Positions 1 through 11,146 of a stretch of DNA of 64,000 nucleotides are shown here, piece by piece. The notes beneath the pieces were generated by a model. That model saw nothing but the letters and a program-made list of their open reading frames with translations. It was not told where the DNA came from and searched no databases. Location of the stretch: the NCBI RefSeq assembly GCF_022539665.2, contig NC_081332.1, forward strand, positions 1,323,773 to 1,387,772, given 5' to 3'. The first letter of the stretch is position 1. Each line of letters begins with the position of its first letter. This DNA is from Daphnia carinata (Eukaryota; Arthropoda; Branchiopoda; Diplostraca; Daphniidae). The position numbers and the translations under genes are program-made.

Positions 1-2296
1 GTTCGTCCTAACAAAAGCAGGGAACGCATTTACGAGATACAGAATAATGTCAAAACGCCAAGTATGTTACGTATTCCTTGCAAAATCATCAGTTTGGTTC
101 GTATGGAATGAATACGCAAAGCAAATGCAAAGACAAGTAGTGACCGTTCAACTCGCAAGTAACGGTCATCAACATACGCCCGTCTAGCTATGAAAATCAA
201 AATGCACGATACAAGCGAGTCGGTTATGACCACACAACGCACAAGACGACAATAGAAAGCCTCAGTGATAGCACAGAAAGAAAATTCAATTCGATAGCAT
301 ACCTTCAATAAACCAATTCCACTATGACGGCGGTGAATTACGGCACGTCACTATATGCCCAATAACGAAATGTTGCTCGATGAAGCGGAACAATGGAGGG
401 GTCATGGAAACGGCCATCGGGAATTCTGGGAGGCCACTCGATGGCACACGAGACTGCGTCGATAATGTAGACGCCATTGTGCAGATCCTCAATGTGTGTC
501 CAGACTACGCCTTCTCAACAATGGCGCTACTGTTGCTCATCCTGGAATAGAAGGAAAAATATTGAGATTTCAATTACACAAGTGTAGACATTTCATTATA
601 ATGAGACTGAAAAATAATAGAGGCTGCAGTACCTGCCCTACATCCTTTCACCTAACTCTGTCAAAAAGGTAAAATTTTTTGATTTCATACCCACCAGCCT
701 GGGCTTTGGAGATCGTGATCGTGATTCACCCACGTTGTGGGAAACGAATTTAATTGTTCCGTCAATCTGTTCAAAATGGGACAAAACGTACTGGTTACAC
801 ATGACAAACCACCACAAAAGGCAAATGTACACGTATACTATGTAAATCCAGATCTTACCACACGATTTGCGAAACCTCCATTACTACTACTACTACTACT
901 AAAATGTTTTCAAAAAGAAAAGAACAAAAATATTACCCATCCATTTCTGTAGGACATTGGCGAAAGTAAAGGATAAATTTTTTTTTACCTCCAACTTGTT
1001 ACAAAGTGCTTCCTCAGCCACGTTGGCTGCGGAGTTTAGTGTTCCACTGGAAATGTGTACTAGAGATTCACACAACTAAATTATGTTACAATTATTTTGA
1101 TTGATAAGGTGGTTGAACAACATTTCTCACCCAATAGGCTGCTAGGTATTCAGGATGGAAAGTGAAAGTTCGAACCAGGTAATTTCGATTTCAACGACCA
1201 TATCTGTAATGTCGCAACACGTGCTCAACAGGTTGCGGAACCTATGTTAGTTAAGAAATTTATTTTCAAAACGGCCTGTGGTGTCGCTAAAGGAAATTTG
1301 GAAATCACTTGACCAAAAACTAAAAGTTGCCATGAGGAGCACCTGCACACGTGAGATCGTTAGCCAAGAGATGACACCTATGAATTTCAACAATCTAATA
1401 ACTAGTGATAGTATAGATACAATACACATGATAAATTTCGTTTCAGTGCCAACAATTGATGCCCAATTAATATTTTTCTTTACCATTATACACGCAGCTG
1501 GGAAAGTTCGATGTGCAAGTTTTCAAAATCGTCCACGCCGCCATGATGTCTTCACAGCTTTGCACCTAACTCACGTATATCACTATCCCAACGTACAGAT
1601 AAGATAACTATATCAAGATCTTAAAAATCATCAGAAAACCGATAAGATTATATGAAAACTTAATTATGTAGCTGTTATCGAGAGATAAACATCTCCATTT
1701 TCTCGGGAGATGCAACCTTAACTACGCAGAGAAAAGAAATGAGACGAAGAAATTTCAGGACAACCTTAGGCAAAAAGAAGCTCTCTTAACCCTCTGCGAA
1801 AGGCGGGAAAAAACATGGCCGTCATTAACCAATAAGATTCGAGAAGATGGTGGATGAGGTTGGGGTGAGGAAATGAAGCATTCTGGATCCTTTTGATTCC
1901 AATTATCAATTTGTCAGTTACTAACCAAAACATGGATTTAAGCCCCATGCACGTAATATAGAGAATTTTTTTTTAGAATCATATTTGAATGATTCTGTAA
2001 TTATCACGACTGATAAGGTTCAGGCAACATTGCATTTCGTCATGGATTGGACATCTTTGATTCATACTAACCGGAGCCTTCAGATTGCCTAGTTCATACT
2101 GCATGTGTTAAGCCTGTGACACGATACCGAAAACGTAATTGTAATTTCTAACTCAATAGGGTAATATACCTTCCCAAATGTGTGACAATATGTTGCTTGT
2201 TTTTGATCATGGCTAAAGTATCGCCCAATCGAGAACCGATTCAATTCAAAGCAGACGATTCTGTCGAATACTAAGTGTATTCCAACGTTTTTGAAG
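1..2296. other. Intergenic or unresolved left flank
   Basis: No gene could be supported across this stretch. It holds a short CTA microsatellite near 880-900, scattered ORFs of 60-109 codons on both strands without supporting splice sites, and a possible decayed coding fragment listed separately. The + strand ORF at 1278-1607 has fairly balanced amino acids, but the opposite strand is also open there and nothing identifies it. The last part is probably upstream sequence of GET1. Confidence 0.5.
345..556 (-). pseudogene. Possible decayed coding fragment, unknown family
   Basis: On the minus strand an open stretch of about 53 codons (roughly 505 down to 345) reads like protein, including HIEDLHNGVYIIDAV and IEWPPRIPDGRFHDPS. 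Directly upstream a different frame is open and begins with an ATG near 549, so the two parts would join only through a frameshift. No homolog is recognised. It could be a broken gene, an old transposon fragment or a chance ORF. Both the frame break and the lack of flanking exons argue against an active gene. Confidence 0.22.
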
Positions 2297-3182
2297 ATGA
2301 TAACGTTCTGGATGGTTGCTTTGTTTATGCTCATTGGATCTCTATTACCGAGTATTGTGAAATGGGTAAGTTCTTGGTTTAGTTTCATTACATTTTTTCT
2401 AAATTTTATGGACTAGGTTGGCAAAGTAGAAAGTTCTGGACAGAATACTTTGAATATCTTTCGAAACATGTAAATGCATATCTCTATCAGGCAGGTTGAG
2501 ATAAGATAAGTTTATAAAAAATAAGACTTTTTTTATGACTGATTATATTTCTTTTATTACTATCATCAATTTCACCATTCTGTTGGCACACCATCTACGT
2601 GACTTTAATCATAATCCTAGTGCACATCGAGATAGTGTTGAAATTGTTGTCTAGACTAAAACAAACATTTTCCAACGATTTATGTTTTTAGGGCACACAC
2701 TTCATATTTAAGATAACTGACGAAGAAAATATACATAGAGAAGAATTCAAAGAACTCAGGAAAGAGTTGGCTGGTATATCTGCTGTAGATGAATTTGCAC
2801 GTTACGCCCGCACTCAGCGAAAAATGAACAAGCTGGAGGAACAAATCCAAGCTCTTGGTCAGTCGAGAATGGACGATCGGGAATCTATCAGATGGAAATT
2901 TACTAAAACCATACAGGTTATCAATGTAAGGTGTAGCATGTGAATATATTTCTAACGTCATTGAACTCTGATTTAGTTAACCCTCGTTTGCTTGTCTGAC
3001 AGGGTGCCGTTCTTGTCTACCTGGCTGTCACTCAACGGTACGAACCAGTTCTTACTGGAGTTCCTGACTGGTTCTGGCCACTGAATCTCGTGATTAGTTA
3101 CCCCACCGGGGTCGAAGGCGCACTCAGCATTGTATTCTGGTTATTTATATGTAACAACGCCTGTCGGGCAATCCTCAAATGA
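2297..3182 (+). CDS. Get1: GET1/WRB, ER receptor for tail-anchored protein insertion
   Basis: GET1 (WRB) is the endoplasmic-reticulum membrane protein that, with its partner CAMLG/GET2, receives tail-anchored proteins from the GET3 ATPase and helps insert them. Three exons fit, all in phase 0: 2297-2365, 2692-2925 and 3003-3182, giving 160 residues, near the usual animal length. Residues 3-20 form the first membrane helix. The family signature KITDEEN follows, then a charged coiled coil (about residues 35-85) containing EFARYARTQRKMNKLEEQI. Two further hydrophobic segments lie near residues 95-113 and 129-155, the last around SYPTGVEGA. The ATG at 2297 is the first in frame after a stop. The gene is convergent with nudC, whose last exon ends 136 bp downstream. 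The family call is firm; the function is known from homologs. Confidence 0.93.
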
Positions 3183-3317
3183 AAACACTTGCACGTGGTA
3201 TGAACACCAATTTCCGAATGATGTATTTTGAAAAGAATGTAGAAAAAAAGAGGGAAATTAAGCGTTTCTTAATTGTGGAAATGTGGGATGAAAACATTCT
3301 ATTTAAAAAATAATCAT

Positions 3318-6300
3318 TTAAGAAAATTTGCACTTGCTGAAATCCATTTCAGGATGTTGTTCCATGAACCTGTTAAAAATAGAAAAGTTCACTTGTCGTG
3401 ATGTAAGCTGATTGCTTATTCAATGAAATATTTACTTTTTGAGCATGTCTTGCTTCTTTTGCTCCTCGGACGTCGGCAGTCCCATTTCCTTCTGGCGCTG
3501 GTCGTACATCATCTTCTCGACGAGCCCGCGCGTCTCCCCGTCCAGATCAGACAGCTTCGACGGCTCCGGATTGATCTTTTTGGTGTTGATCTCCGGATCC
3601 GACACGACTAGGCGACTCCACCACTCCATCTTGTTCACCTTCTCGAGCGTGATGAGCACCGTCTGTTTATCTTCAAGCAGCCACGTTGATTCTTCCATCT
3701 TGACGTCATGCAAGAGCCGGTCGTCGAGCATGGCCGGCAGCTGATTCTTGACGGCGGCCTTGACGTGATTTTTCTGGATCTCGACCGTCAGATCGCGCGA
3801 ACGGAGTCCGGCCCTCGGCAACGGGATCCGCACCTGTACGGCCCAAAAAAAAAATTGTAATTACGAACTGAATCATGGAATAACCCACCCTAAGGCACTA
3901 CAGACAGTTTTAAGAGATTATCGTGTGGTGTTCTACCTGTTGGGAGGGACTGGTCATGGGGAGAAAGAAAAGCAAGAGTGTAACAGAGGAGGAGGAGGAG
4001 GAGCAGAGAGAAGAGGGGGGTTTGGTCCGTTTGGAAGGAGAGGTCGTGGATCAGTTACACAGAGTGAGTCCACCTTTACGGTTGCCTATTTTTTTTGCCC
4101 ACACAACAAAGTAGGAAATAACAAACAACCAGGAAATATTCAAAGTGACGCGAGAAAATGTCATTCAACGGCCACTGGATTCCATCCAACGCTAATTTCA
4201 TCCCGCCCGTCGCTCAAGTCCATCGCCAATATCTGCATCATCAACAGGAGCAGGTCAGAATGAATAAACTTATTCTACTGTTTCGAAGACGTCGATGGCT
4301 TCTGGGAACGCGTTAAGCGAACGTGACATGTGAGGACGGCGGAATGTCAAGGCCGAATGGCAACAGATTCCTGGGGTTAACGTACTGGTTAAGACCACTG
4401 CTTCTATTCTCCGTTGTCAACACATGTCATAGTCCCGTGCTCGTGGTGCCATTATACAAAGGTAGATAAATGAAGAGGTAAATGACCTCACCCTTGACCT
4501 TGACTGCCCGTGATAAAGGAAACCAGTTTCAAAAGGAAAAAAAAACGAGTGTGGTTACCGTAGTACGTTTTTCAAGATGGGCCATAGTTATCCGGGAAAA
4601 CCCTTTTTTTTTTCCCCTAAAAAAAATCTTCTCATAATTCAACGGACCCGTTATTTTCTAGTTTTGGAGAAGCAAACAGTGTTCTTAGGTAGTTTCCAGG
4701 AAAGGTAGGAGGTTGTTGGGGACGAATGGGCCGAAGCATCGCAGAGATCACGTATAGATAGAAGAGCAAGTGCCCCCTTTCAGCTTAAGAGTATTCGCAT
4801 TTTTTTTTGCTAGGTGACCTTCTACAAGTGTCCTCCCAAAAAGGGACAAATGGCCATCAAGTTCAATAGTCAAACCACAATGGAATTCTAATCTAAGCTG
4901 GCGAAAAGATACAGACAATATGATTCAACTCGGAATTTCCACAATTACTATTAAACTTGCTATTATTTACAATATACAATACCCGGGGAAAAACCAGTTG
5001 GTGAGGAAACGCACCACCGGCGCCTACCTATTATAAACAGCCTCACCATACAAAGAAACTATAGGAGAAATAATAGAGGTAGAGTACGTAGACTCGCCCT
5101 GAGGGGCCAAAACACAAATAAAAAATTTTAATAGATCAGTGGAGAAGGTTCTCTTAGCACTTTCAGTTTTTTGTTTTTATTCATACGGTAAATTTTACTG
5201 TACCCGGACTTGACGATCAAAACCTTGAACTCTGTCGTGCTCTATCATCGTGGGGATGCGGCGCTTAACATTCACAAATGCCTTCTATTAACTATTTCGA
5301 ATTTGCTTAACGAAAATTTTTCCAGGGAACTCTTCACATTCCTCGTCCTGTTCTCACTATCGTACAAATGCCTGGGGAACAACATAGCTTGGATAGCATC
5401 AATTTGCCGCCTACACCACCGTCGTCATCGTCTAGCAATGAGCTGACAATGTCCGTCTCAAGCAGCTACATTTACGATCGCTGCGGCACGCCGACGAGAT
5501 TCACCTTATTGGGAGAGTCGGGAGCTATTACTCGGAAAAACCGAACTACACCCACCACTTGTCAACTGTCCCTCACGTTTTGTACTCTGGCCCTTTTGGC
5601 CTTGGTCGGCATGATCGTCTACATGGAAGGTAAACATTTGTCCCATCCAAAATTTATTACAATTAACTACTTATATAATTATAAAGTTTACATGAAGGAA
5701 AGCCGAGTCTGACCTCAATGTCGGAGAGGGTCTGAGTCCATCGGTAGTTGGGCATATCGCAACCATTGCCGGCATTGGGTTTGAGTTTGCCAGCGTCCTG
5801 TGGATCCTCCTCTTCTTCATCCTTTTTTGTGGTGTCAACGTCCTTTGTGGCTGCTTTAGCCACCGCCGTCGACGATTCCTTTTGCTTTTGTTGTTGCATC
5901 ATCTCAGCGGCTTCTTCATCCGTCAATTCTCTGATTTTCGGCTCGAGAGCTTCACGTTTTTCCTGCTCTTCCAATTGTTTCTGCTCTTTTTCTCTACGTT
6001 CCTTGATTTTTCTTTCCCGTTCCTCGACTTCGGCTCGTTTTTTGGCTGTTTCCTGGTCTGCCTTTACCCTATATTTGTTAAACTTCTCCATCAGCAGCTG
6101 GAGCAACAAGAAAGTGATCATCAGTTCTCGTACAAAAAGAATAGAAAACATTTAAAATTCAGCAAGAGACCAAATCATGCTATGTCAGAATAAATGCTAT
6201 TAATATTTATTGCCTGTGTTTTGCTGCCTTCAGACATACTTGTACGACATGTTTTCATGAATTCTGTCTCTCGGTTTCTCTTTTGAGTTGTTACCCTGAA

Positions 6301-6579
6301 AATACATGTTCGTCCTAGTGGGGCAACGTCAGTCACTCATTATTACCTTTTCAGCTGCTTGAATTCCTGCACCAGTATAAAAGTCTGTTTTTCGACACAG
6401 GAAACTGAAGATCGTGTCGAGCAACTGAAAATAAACATTTTAGTACATACAAAAATCAAGCATGGAACAGAAACAAAAACCAAGCGACAAAGAAATAGTA
6501 TTACGTCTTGAACACCCCCTTCATGTTGGGTGGCTATGGACAACAAAATTCCATCAAAAGCTTCCGTTTTATCAGCCAT
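3318..6579 (-). CDS. nudC: NudC, nuclear distribution/dynein co-chaperone
   Basis: NudC is a cytoplasmic HSP90-linked co-chaperone for dynein/LIS1 that acts in nuclear migration and mitosis. Five exons in transcript order: 6505-6579, 6347-6424, 5714-6097, 3436-3833 and 3318-3369, giving 328 residues, close to the human protein. The start [10 protein letters not shown] and [18 protein letters not shown] match the conserved N-terminus. A charged coiled coil covers about residues 52-110 and the p23/CS domain begins after [13 protein letters not shown]. The motifs [23 protein letters not shown] and [17 protein letters not shown] are typical. The final exon is only 17 codons long and supplies [16 protein letters not shown]; without the donor at 3435 the frame would stop early after LKK. 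The third intron (3834-5713) is unusually large and holds an exon-like ORF on the opposite strand. Confidence 0.95.
5326..5629 (+). CDS. Orphan exon for a type II membrane protein N-terminus
   Basis: This exon-like stretch lies on the strand opposite nudC, inside its third intron. An acceptor (TTTTCCAG) precedes 5326, an ATG opens at 5368, and 87 codons run to a good donor at 5630 (GGTAAAC). The product starts [20 protein letters not shown], has a Ser-rich polar N-terminus and a basic stretch TRKNR. A hydrophobic segment follows near residues 67-85 ([20 protein letters not shown]), the layout of a signal-anchor protein such as a type II enzyme. The rest of that protein is not visible. A possible second exon at 6234-6286 stays in phase but adds only 17 residues before a stop. 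It may be a small nested gene, a first exon with distant partners, or a relic. No family is recognised. Confidence 0.4.
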
Positions 6580-7276
6580 TATGCTATGAAATGAGTTTCA
6601 CGTGTTAAATTCGAGAATTTTCCGGCCGAAATTTGCACGCAACTTCGAACGGACGACGTTTTGATAAAAAACAACGAGCTTGGTAACCAGCGTTGCACAA
6701 CAATAACAAGTAAAATTTTCAAAAAATCAGAAAATATGTAATCGTGTTTTACATACTTAAATTCAAGAAGTTTTGAAAACCTGATAATTTTCATTAAATA
6801 TATGAATAACTTTATTAGCATATACTATTACGCAACGTTGCCTTAAGACCAAAACATGGCCGTATGGTAAAGGTGGGAAAACTGTGGGGCGGTCTGCTGC
6901 GAGCGATCCTGAAATAAACACTGACGTGAGTTTTATGGGAATTTGAGAAGACCCATTCCCCCATTGTGAACCGTCTCCCTTTGGGAATCGAAAGCTATTT
7001 CTCGTTTTAATTTCCAGCCAAACGTTTGCAATAGGCAAACTAATTGGTTTGCAATTGGTTATGGTTTGCTAAGTCGATGTACGCTTGGATATTTCACGTC
7101 CTTCTACTATTGTTTATTCCCACCTACGCCTCGAACGTTAATGATGCCAGACGGTAGTGCTTTTGCAAGTACGGTGGTTCTTTATTTTTTTTTTTCTCCT
7201 CCCTCCTAATGTGCTGTACTATGAAACAAATTTTATTATTAGTTGTTTGTTCAGGTTGAATGGATTGTTACCTGTA
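6580..7276. promoter_or_regulatory. Shared divergent 5' region of nudC (-) and the TAB2-like gene (+)
   Basis: About 700 bp separate the nudC ATG (minus) from the TAB2-like ATG (plus). The interval must therefore hold both 5' ends. An acceptor-like tract ending at about 7256 (TTGTTCAG) suggests a non-coding first exon for the TAB2-like gene upstream. No TATA box is obvious. Short ORFs on the minus strand here have no supporting features. Confidence 0.4.
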
Positions 7277-9082
7277 ATGGACCCCATTGAACTCACACAA
7301 TTTGGGCTGAAACAACTATTTTATCAGGTAAAGCAAGGCTTTCCTGAGGTGCCTGATTCTGTTGTCAATGATTGCATCAGAAAGGTAAGATCTTGGTTGG
7401 AAAATTGCTGTGCAGAAGTTCACCCACTGTTGTTATTTGCCATCCCATACAGGCTTGTTACAACAGGCAAGCTGCAGAAGCCCTACTGCAGAGAGAGGCT
7501 CCTAAATATGGCAGGTTTCCCCTCGTCAAGAAAACAACTCAGGGAAATCCCAAAAGTCTTTCGGCAGGAAATTCACCCCTCGACGGTGGACCCAAATCTC
7601 TCACTGACTGCGTGACACCTACCAAAGTTCCTCCAGCACTGCCAGTCACACCACCAGTGGCTGCAGCAGCAGCTGCATCTTCCGGTCCTAGTCCACCGAT
7701 CTACAGCTCGCCACTTTATCGGCCCGACATTGATTTGTCACTGCCTCCTCCAGACATCTCCAGTGGTCGGGAGACAAAAGCTTCGTCCCAAGTCCAAGTC
7801 TTTTGCGAACAGCCAAGATCATCCACGTCAGTCAACGTGATCTTGCAACCCGCCACCGACACTCTTCCCTACGTCACCTACTCGTCAGCCTCCACTGACC
7901 ATCACAGAGGATTACACTCGCAGCTACAAATTACAATCAGTCCTCAAGGTATCGAATTCCCTGAAAGAAAATCGTTGTTTAATTATTAAAATTTTAAATT
8001 CCTAAATGATAGGAGGAACAGTATCGGCCGTTCAGCGATCTAATTTACATTCTCCGTGGCATTACGGTGCGATGCCTGTACCTAACCCGGTGAACGGCCT
8101 CAGCCAGCAACAGTCGACCTCTTCGTTGAGCTTACCTGATCAGGCAGAGCACATCAAAGAGCAATGCAAACGACGTGAATCTTTGCGTCGCTCCTTGGAG
8201 GAGGACCGCCAACAGTTGATCCTGTTGCGTCGCAAAGTCGAAAACCTTCAAGAAGAATTGACGAAAGAAAAACAACTCCTCGACACGAGCGAGAGAAATA
8301 ACGTACCCCAACGATTACCACCAGCGCCACCTATTGCCCGGATTCTGCCACATTATCCGCATCAACTCCAGCGCCAACAAGCCGTAATCGCTCATATTTT
8401 TTATACGTCATTAAATCATTTGAATATTTCCTTTCTCTCGCCAGGTGATTGACTTGGAAAACTTGAAAGATGAAATGCGCAACTTGGAGGTGGATTGCCA
8501 GCGGATGTATCAAGAGCTGGTCACGCGTAACAGCGAAAACCCTAATCCATCAACGACTCTGTCTACAGCATCGACTGGCAGCCCAGCGTTCTTTAAGGGA
8601 ATGCCGCTGCCAATAGCCAGTTTGACGGAGGAGGAGGATGATGAATCGGACGGCTGGAACTGCAGCCGTTGCACCTTCCAGAACCACCCGGCGTTGAGCA
8701 AGTGCGAGGAATGCGAATCGCCACGTCCCGTCTCCAGCCCGCCATGCGCTCCTTCTTCGTCTATGGTCACCTCTTCAACGCAAGGTGATGAGCTGTCTTT
8801 GCTGGGCAGTGGTAGTCTTAATAATGATGATATTAGTAGCGATAATAACGTGGTGGGTTGCTTTCTCCAGCGGACGCAGCCGGAGATGGCCAGGTTATTG
8901 TTGTTGTGCTTTTATTGGCTTGTTGTGACCTTTTGCTTATTCTACCAATTTCTTGTCCTCTTTTCTCGGGTGTGCTGGTTGTGGCTTTCTCTATTCACAG
9001 CAGGGGTGATGGCCGTCCGCAGCTTTATACCGTACAGCCGGCCGGGCAACATCCACATCCACGTCCGCCACCGTCCGCGTAA
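7277..9082 (+). CDS. TAB2/TAB3-like TAK1-binding adaptor (CUE + coiled coil + NZF)
   Basis: TAB2/TAB3 proteins bridge Lys63-linked ubiquitin chains to the TAK1 kinase in immune and stress signalling (IMD/JNK in arthropods). Exons 7277-7384, 7453-7948, 8013-8383, 8445-8893 and 9001-9082 stay in phase and give about 501 residues. Residues about 10-50 form a ubiquitin-binding CUE domain ([15 protein letters not shown], then [20 protein letters not shown]). A Pro/Ser-rich middle and a basic coiled coil ([20 protein letters not shown]) follow. A RanBP2-type NZF zinc finger with four cysteines (WNCSRC...[10 protein letters not shown]) begins at about residue 396. Known TAB2/TAB3 end close to this finger; here an open frame runs on about 80 residues to a stop at 9080-9082. 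The last two exon borders are the least certain, because another donor at 8785 and a further acceptor near 9245 are possible. Confidence 0.85.
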
Positions 9083-11146
9083 ATACCAACATCTCTCATT
9101 TTTGCATTTGGTGCCAACCTATTTCAAACGTATTCGCTTTTGCAAAACACCTGCCGCTTTTTAAGCTTCTTCTCTTAGTTTTAGTGCCATCCTCTGAAAG
9201 ACACAAACTAACCATAACAGTCGTTTCTCTTTGTTTTTGTTCCAGGTACGATCCAAGGGTGGGGTGTCTAAAAAGAAAACAACGAATCGGATTGGATTTT
9301 ATCTTTGTTTCACGGCATTTCTTTCTTTACAAAAAAAAAATAAGAATTAAAAAAAAAAAAATTAAGTCTCGTCGGACGGCCGTGCGATTCATCATCAGAA
9401 TCCCCCCTGAAGGAACCAACGGCCGTTTCTAAAATATTATTATTTTTTACTTCTCCTTCTGCTCATTTGTTTCGATATTTCATATTCTGAAAAAAAAATT
9501 TGCAGTGAATGAAAGATTCGTTCATTGCATATCCTCTGTATCATCCCTCTCCTTTGAATTCACGTGTGTACATATATTATATACTTATTGATCATTTGCA
9601 TACATCTGCACATCGTCCGTTAAAACAAAACGGAGTTGTGGTCATTCAAAATTTCCTCAGTTACAGGTGCGCTCACCCTTCCGGGCCAACAAAATGAAAT
9701 TCATAAGAAAGGTATACATTTACGTTTTTCTATTTTCTTTAAGGTCATTGCTCTTTTATTTATTTTTCTTGGCCGTTTCCTCTATTGTTTTTTTTTATAG
9801 ACACGTACATGCGAAAATTGCGCAGCCTTAAGAGTTCGTGACAAAGTTTGACAAACACTTGAAATGCAACGTCGAAAAACCTTTGCTGGAACGCCTCAGG
9901 CAGTGCCCGGTTATGGTCTTTTTTTTTTTTAAAAGAAAAGAAGGGAGTGCCATAAACCTTTGTATGTCGAGACATTTCGTCAGACATGCACATGTTGAAT
10001 GCACTGTTTAATTAAGAAGCAGGTAAATACGTTAAATCAATGAATAATTCAACGCGAACCGTGAAACCGTTTTTCGTTCTTTTACCGGTTGAGGTTCAAC
10101 CCTGGAACAGGTGCAGTCAACGGTTCGTGCCAACTAGTAGTTCAACAAATAGGTAAATAAAAAATAAAAAAAAAAGCCAAGTAGCCACACTGAATGCAAG
10201 TTGTGCCAATGACTTTAAAAGGAAGAGCCGGTTATAATCCCAACCCCCCAAAAATGGGGGATTCTGGAACCGGCTTGTAGCGTGATGGAAGGCACATGTT
10301 GGCACGGAAGGGCGGTGTGGGAATGTTATTTGTTCTATCCTTTAGCGAAAAGGAATGGAGGTCAAACCGTTGTAAACGATGTGTCACGACACATGTGGCC
10401 TTCATTTGACCAGACTCGTTTACAATGGGCGATGACGGCGTCTAAAAGACTCTGAGCTTTTGAAAAAGGAATTGCTCGTTTGAATCCGGAGAAACACATG
10501 GTGTGTATTGTAATCAATCATTAGTGAATCGAACGGCATGTTAACACGAGGGAATTTTGAAAGGGAAAAGATTTTTGAACTCGGACGGGGGGGGGGGGGA
10601 TATTTTAAATAATTAAAGCCACAAGTAGACGAGAGGCAAAAAGAAAAACATGGAAATTTTTAAATAACCAATCACCAAACAATTTTTTTTTTTCGCGTTT
10701 GGGGGAACGGCACGCGATTCGACTGGGGATTTTTTTTTTTTTTTATGTTTTGTTTTTAAAATTTTTTCTTTAAAAATCCCGACCCAAAAACAAGAAAAAG
10801 TTGCTGTTTTTTGGAAGAAAAATGAGCGTAAAAAATGGAGAACGGGGTGGTTCAAAATGTGAATGGGAAATTGGGAATTCAAGGTGGTTGTTGTGGAGAC
10901 GAGTTTTTGTTCAAAATGAAAAACAATCGAAATTAAAAAATAATCATCTTGATGACACACAAAATAAATTGAAAAGGGCGTGGCTGGATGGCTTTGTTGC
11001 GGTCTCCAAACGTTTTGCTAAAAAATACGTGGGGCTTTCATTTGCATTTCAAAACGTCATCATTTTTTGAATTGCAAGGCACTTTGTTTTTTTTGAAAAA
11101 GGGGGGTTTTATTTCGATGGGAAAGGGCGTTTGCGATGGATCGTGT
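9083..11146. other. Intergenic, probably including the TAB2-like 3' UTR
   Basis: No coding region is supported. The sequence is AT-rich, with A/T runs (for example near 9340-9360, 9920 and 10730-10745) and a G-run near 10587-10599. A possible alternative last exon of the TAB2-like gene would start near 9246 after TTTGTTCCAG. ORFs of 60-115 codons here overlap homopolymers and are not convincing. Confidence 0.5.

Noticed and set aside
1278-1607. 109-codon + strand ORF in the left flank
   Set aside because: An overlapping minus ORF is equally open, and no motif, signal or exon border supports either.
3432-3435. nudC stop directly after LKK
   Set aside because: The bases form a donor (AA|GTAAAT), and a downstream 17-codon exon supplies the conserved QHPEMDFSK ending.
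6234-6290. Possible extra minus-strand nudC exon between exons 2 and 3
   Set aside because: It would have to end at AA|GTATGT, which does not match the phase of the next exon. Joining exon 2 directly to exon 3 gives the conserved AEK-LLMEKF junction.
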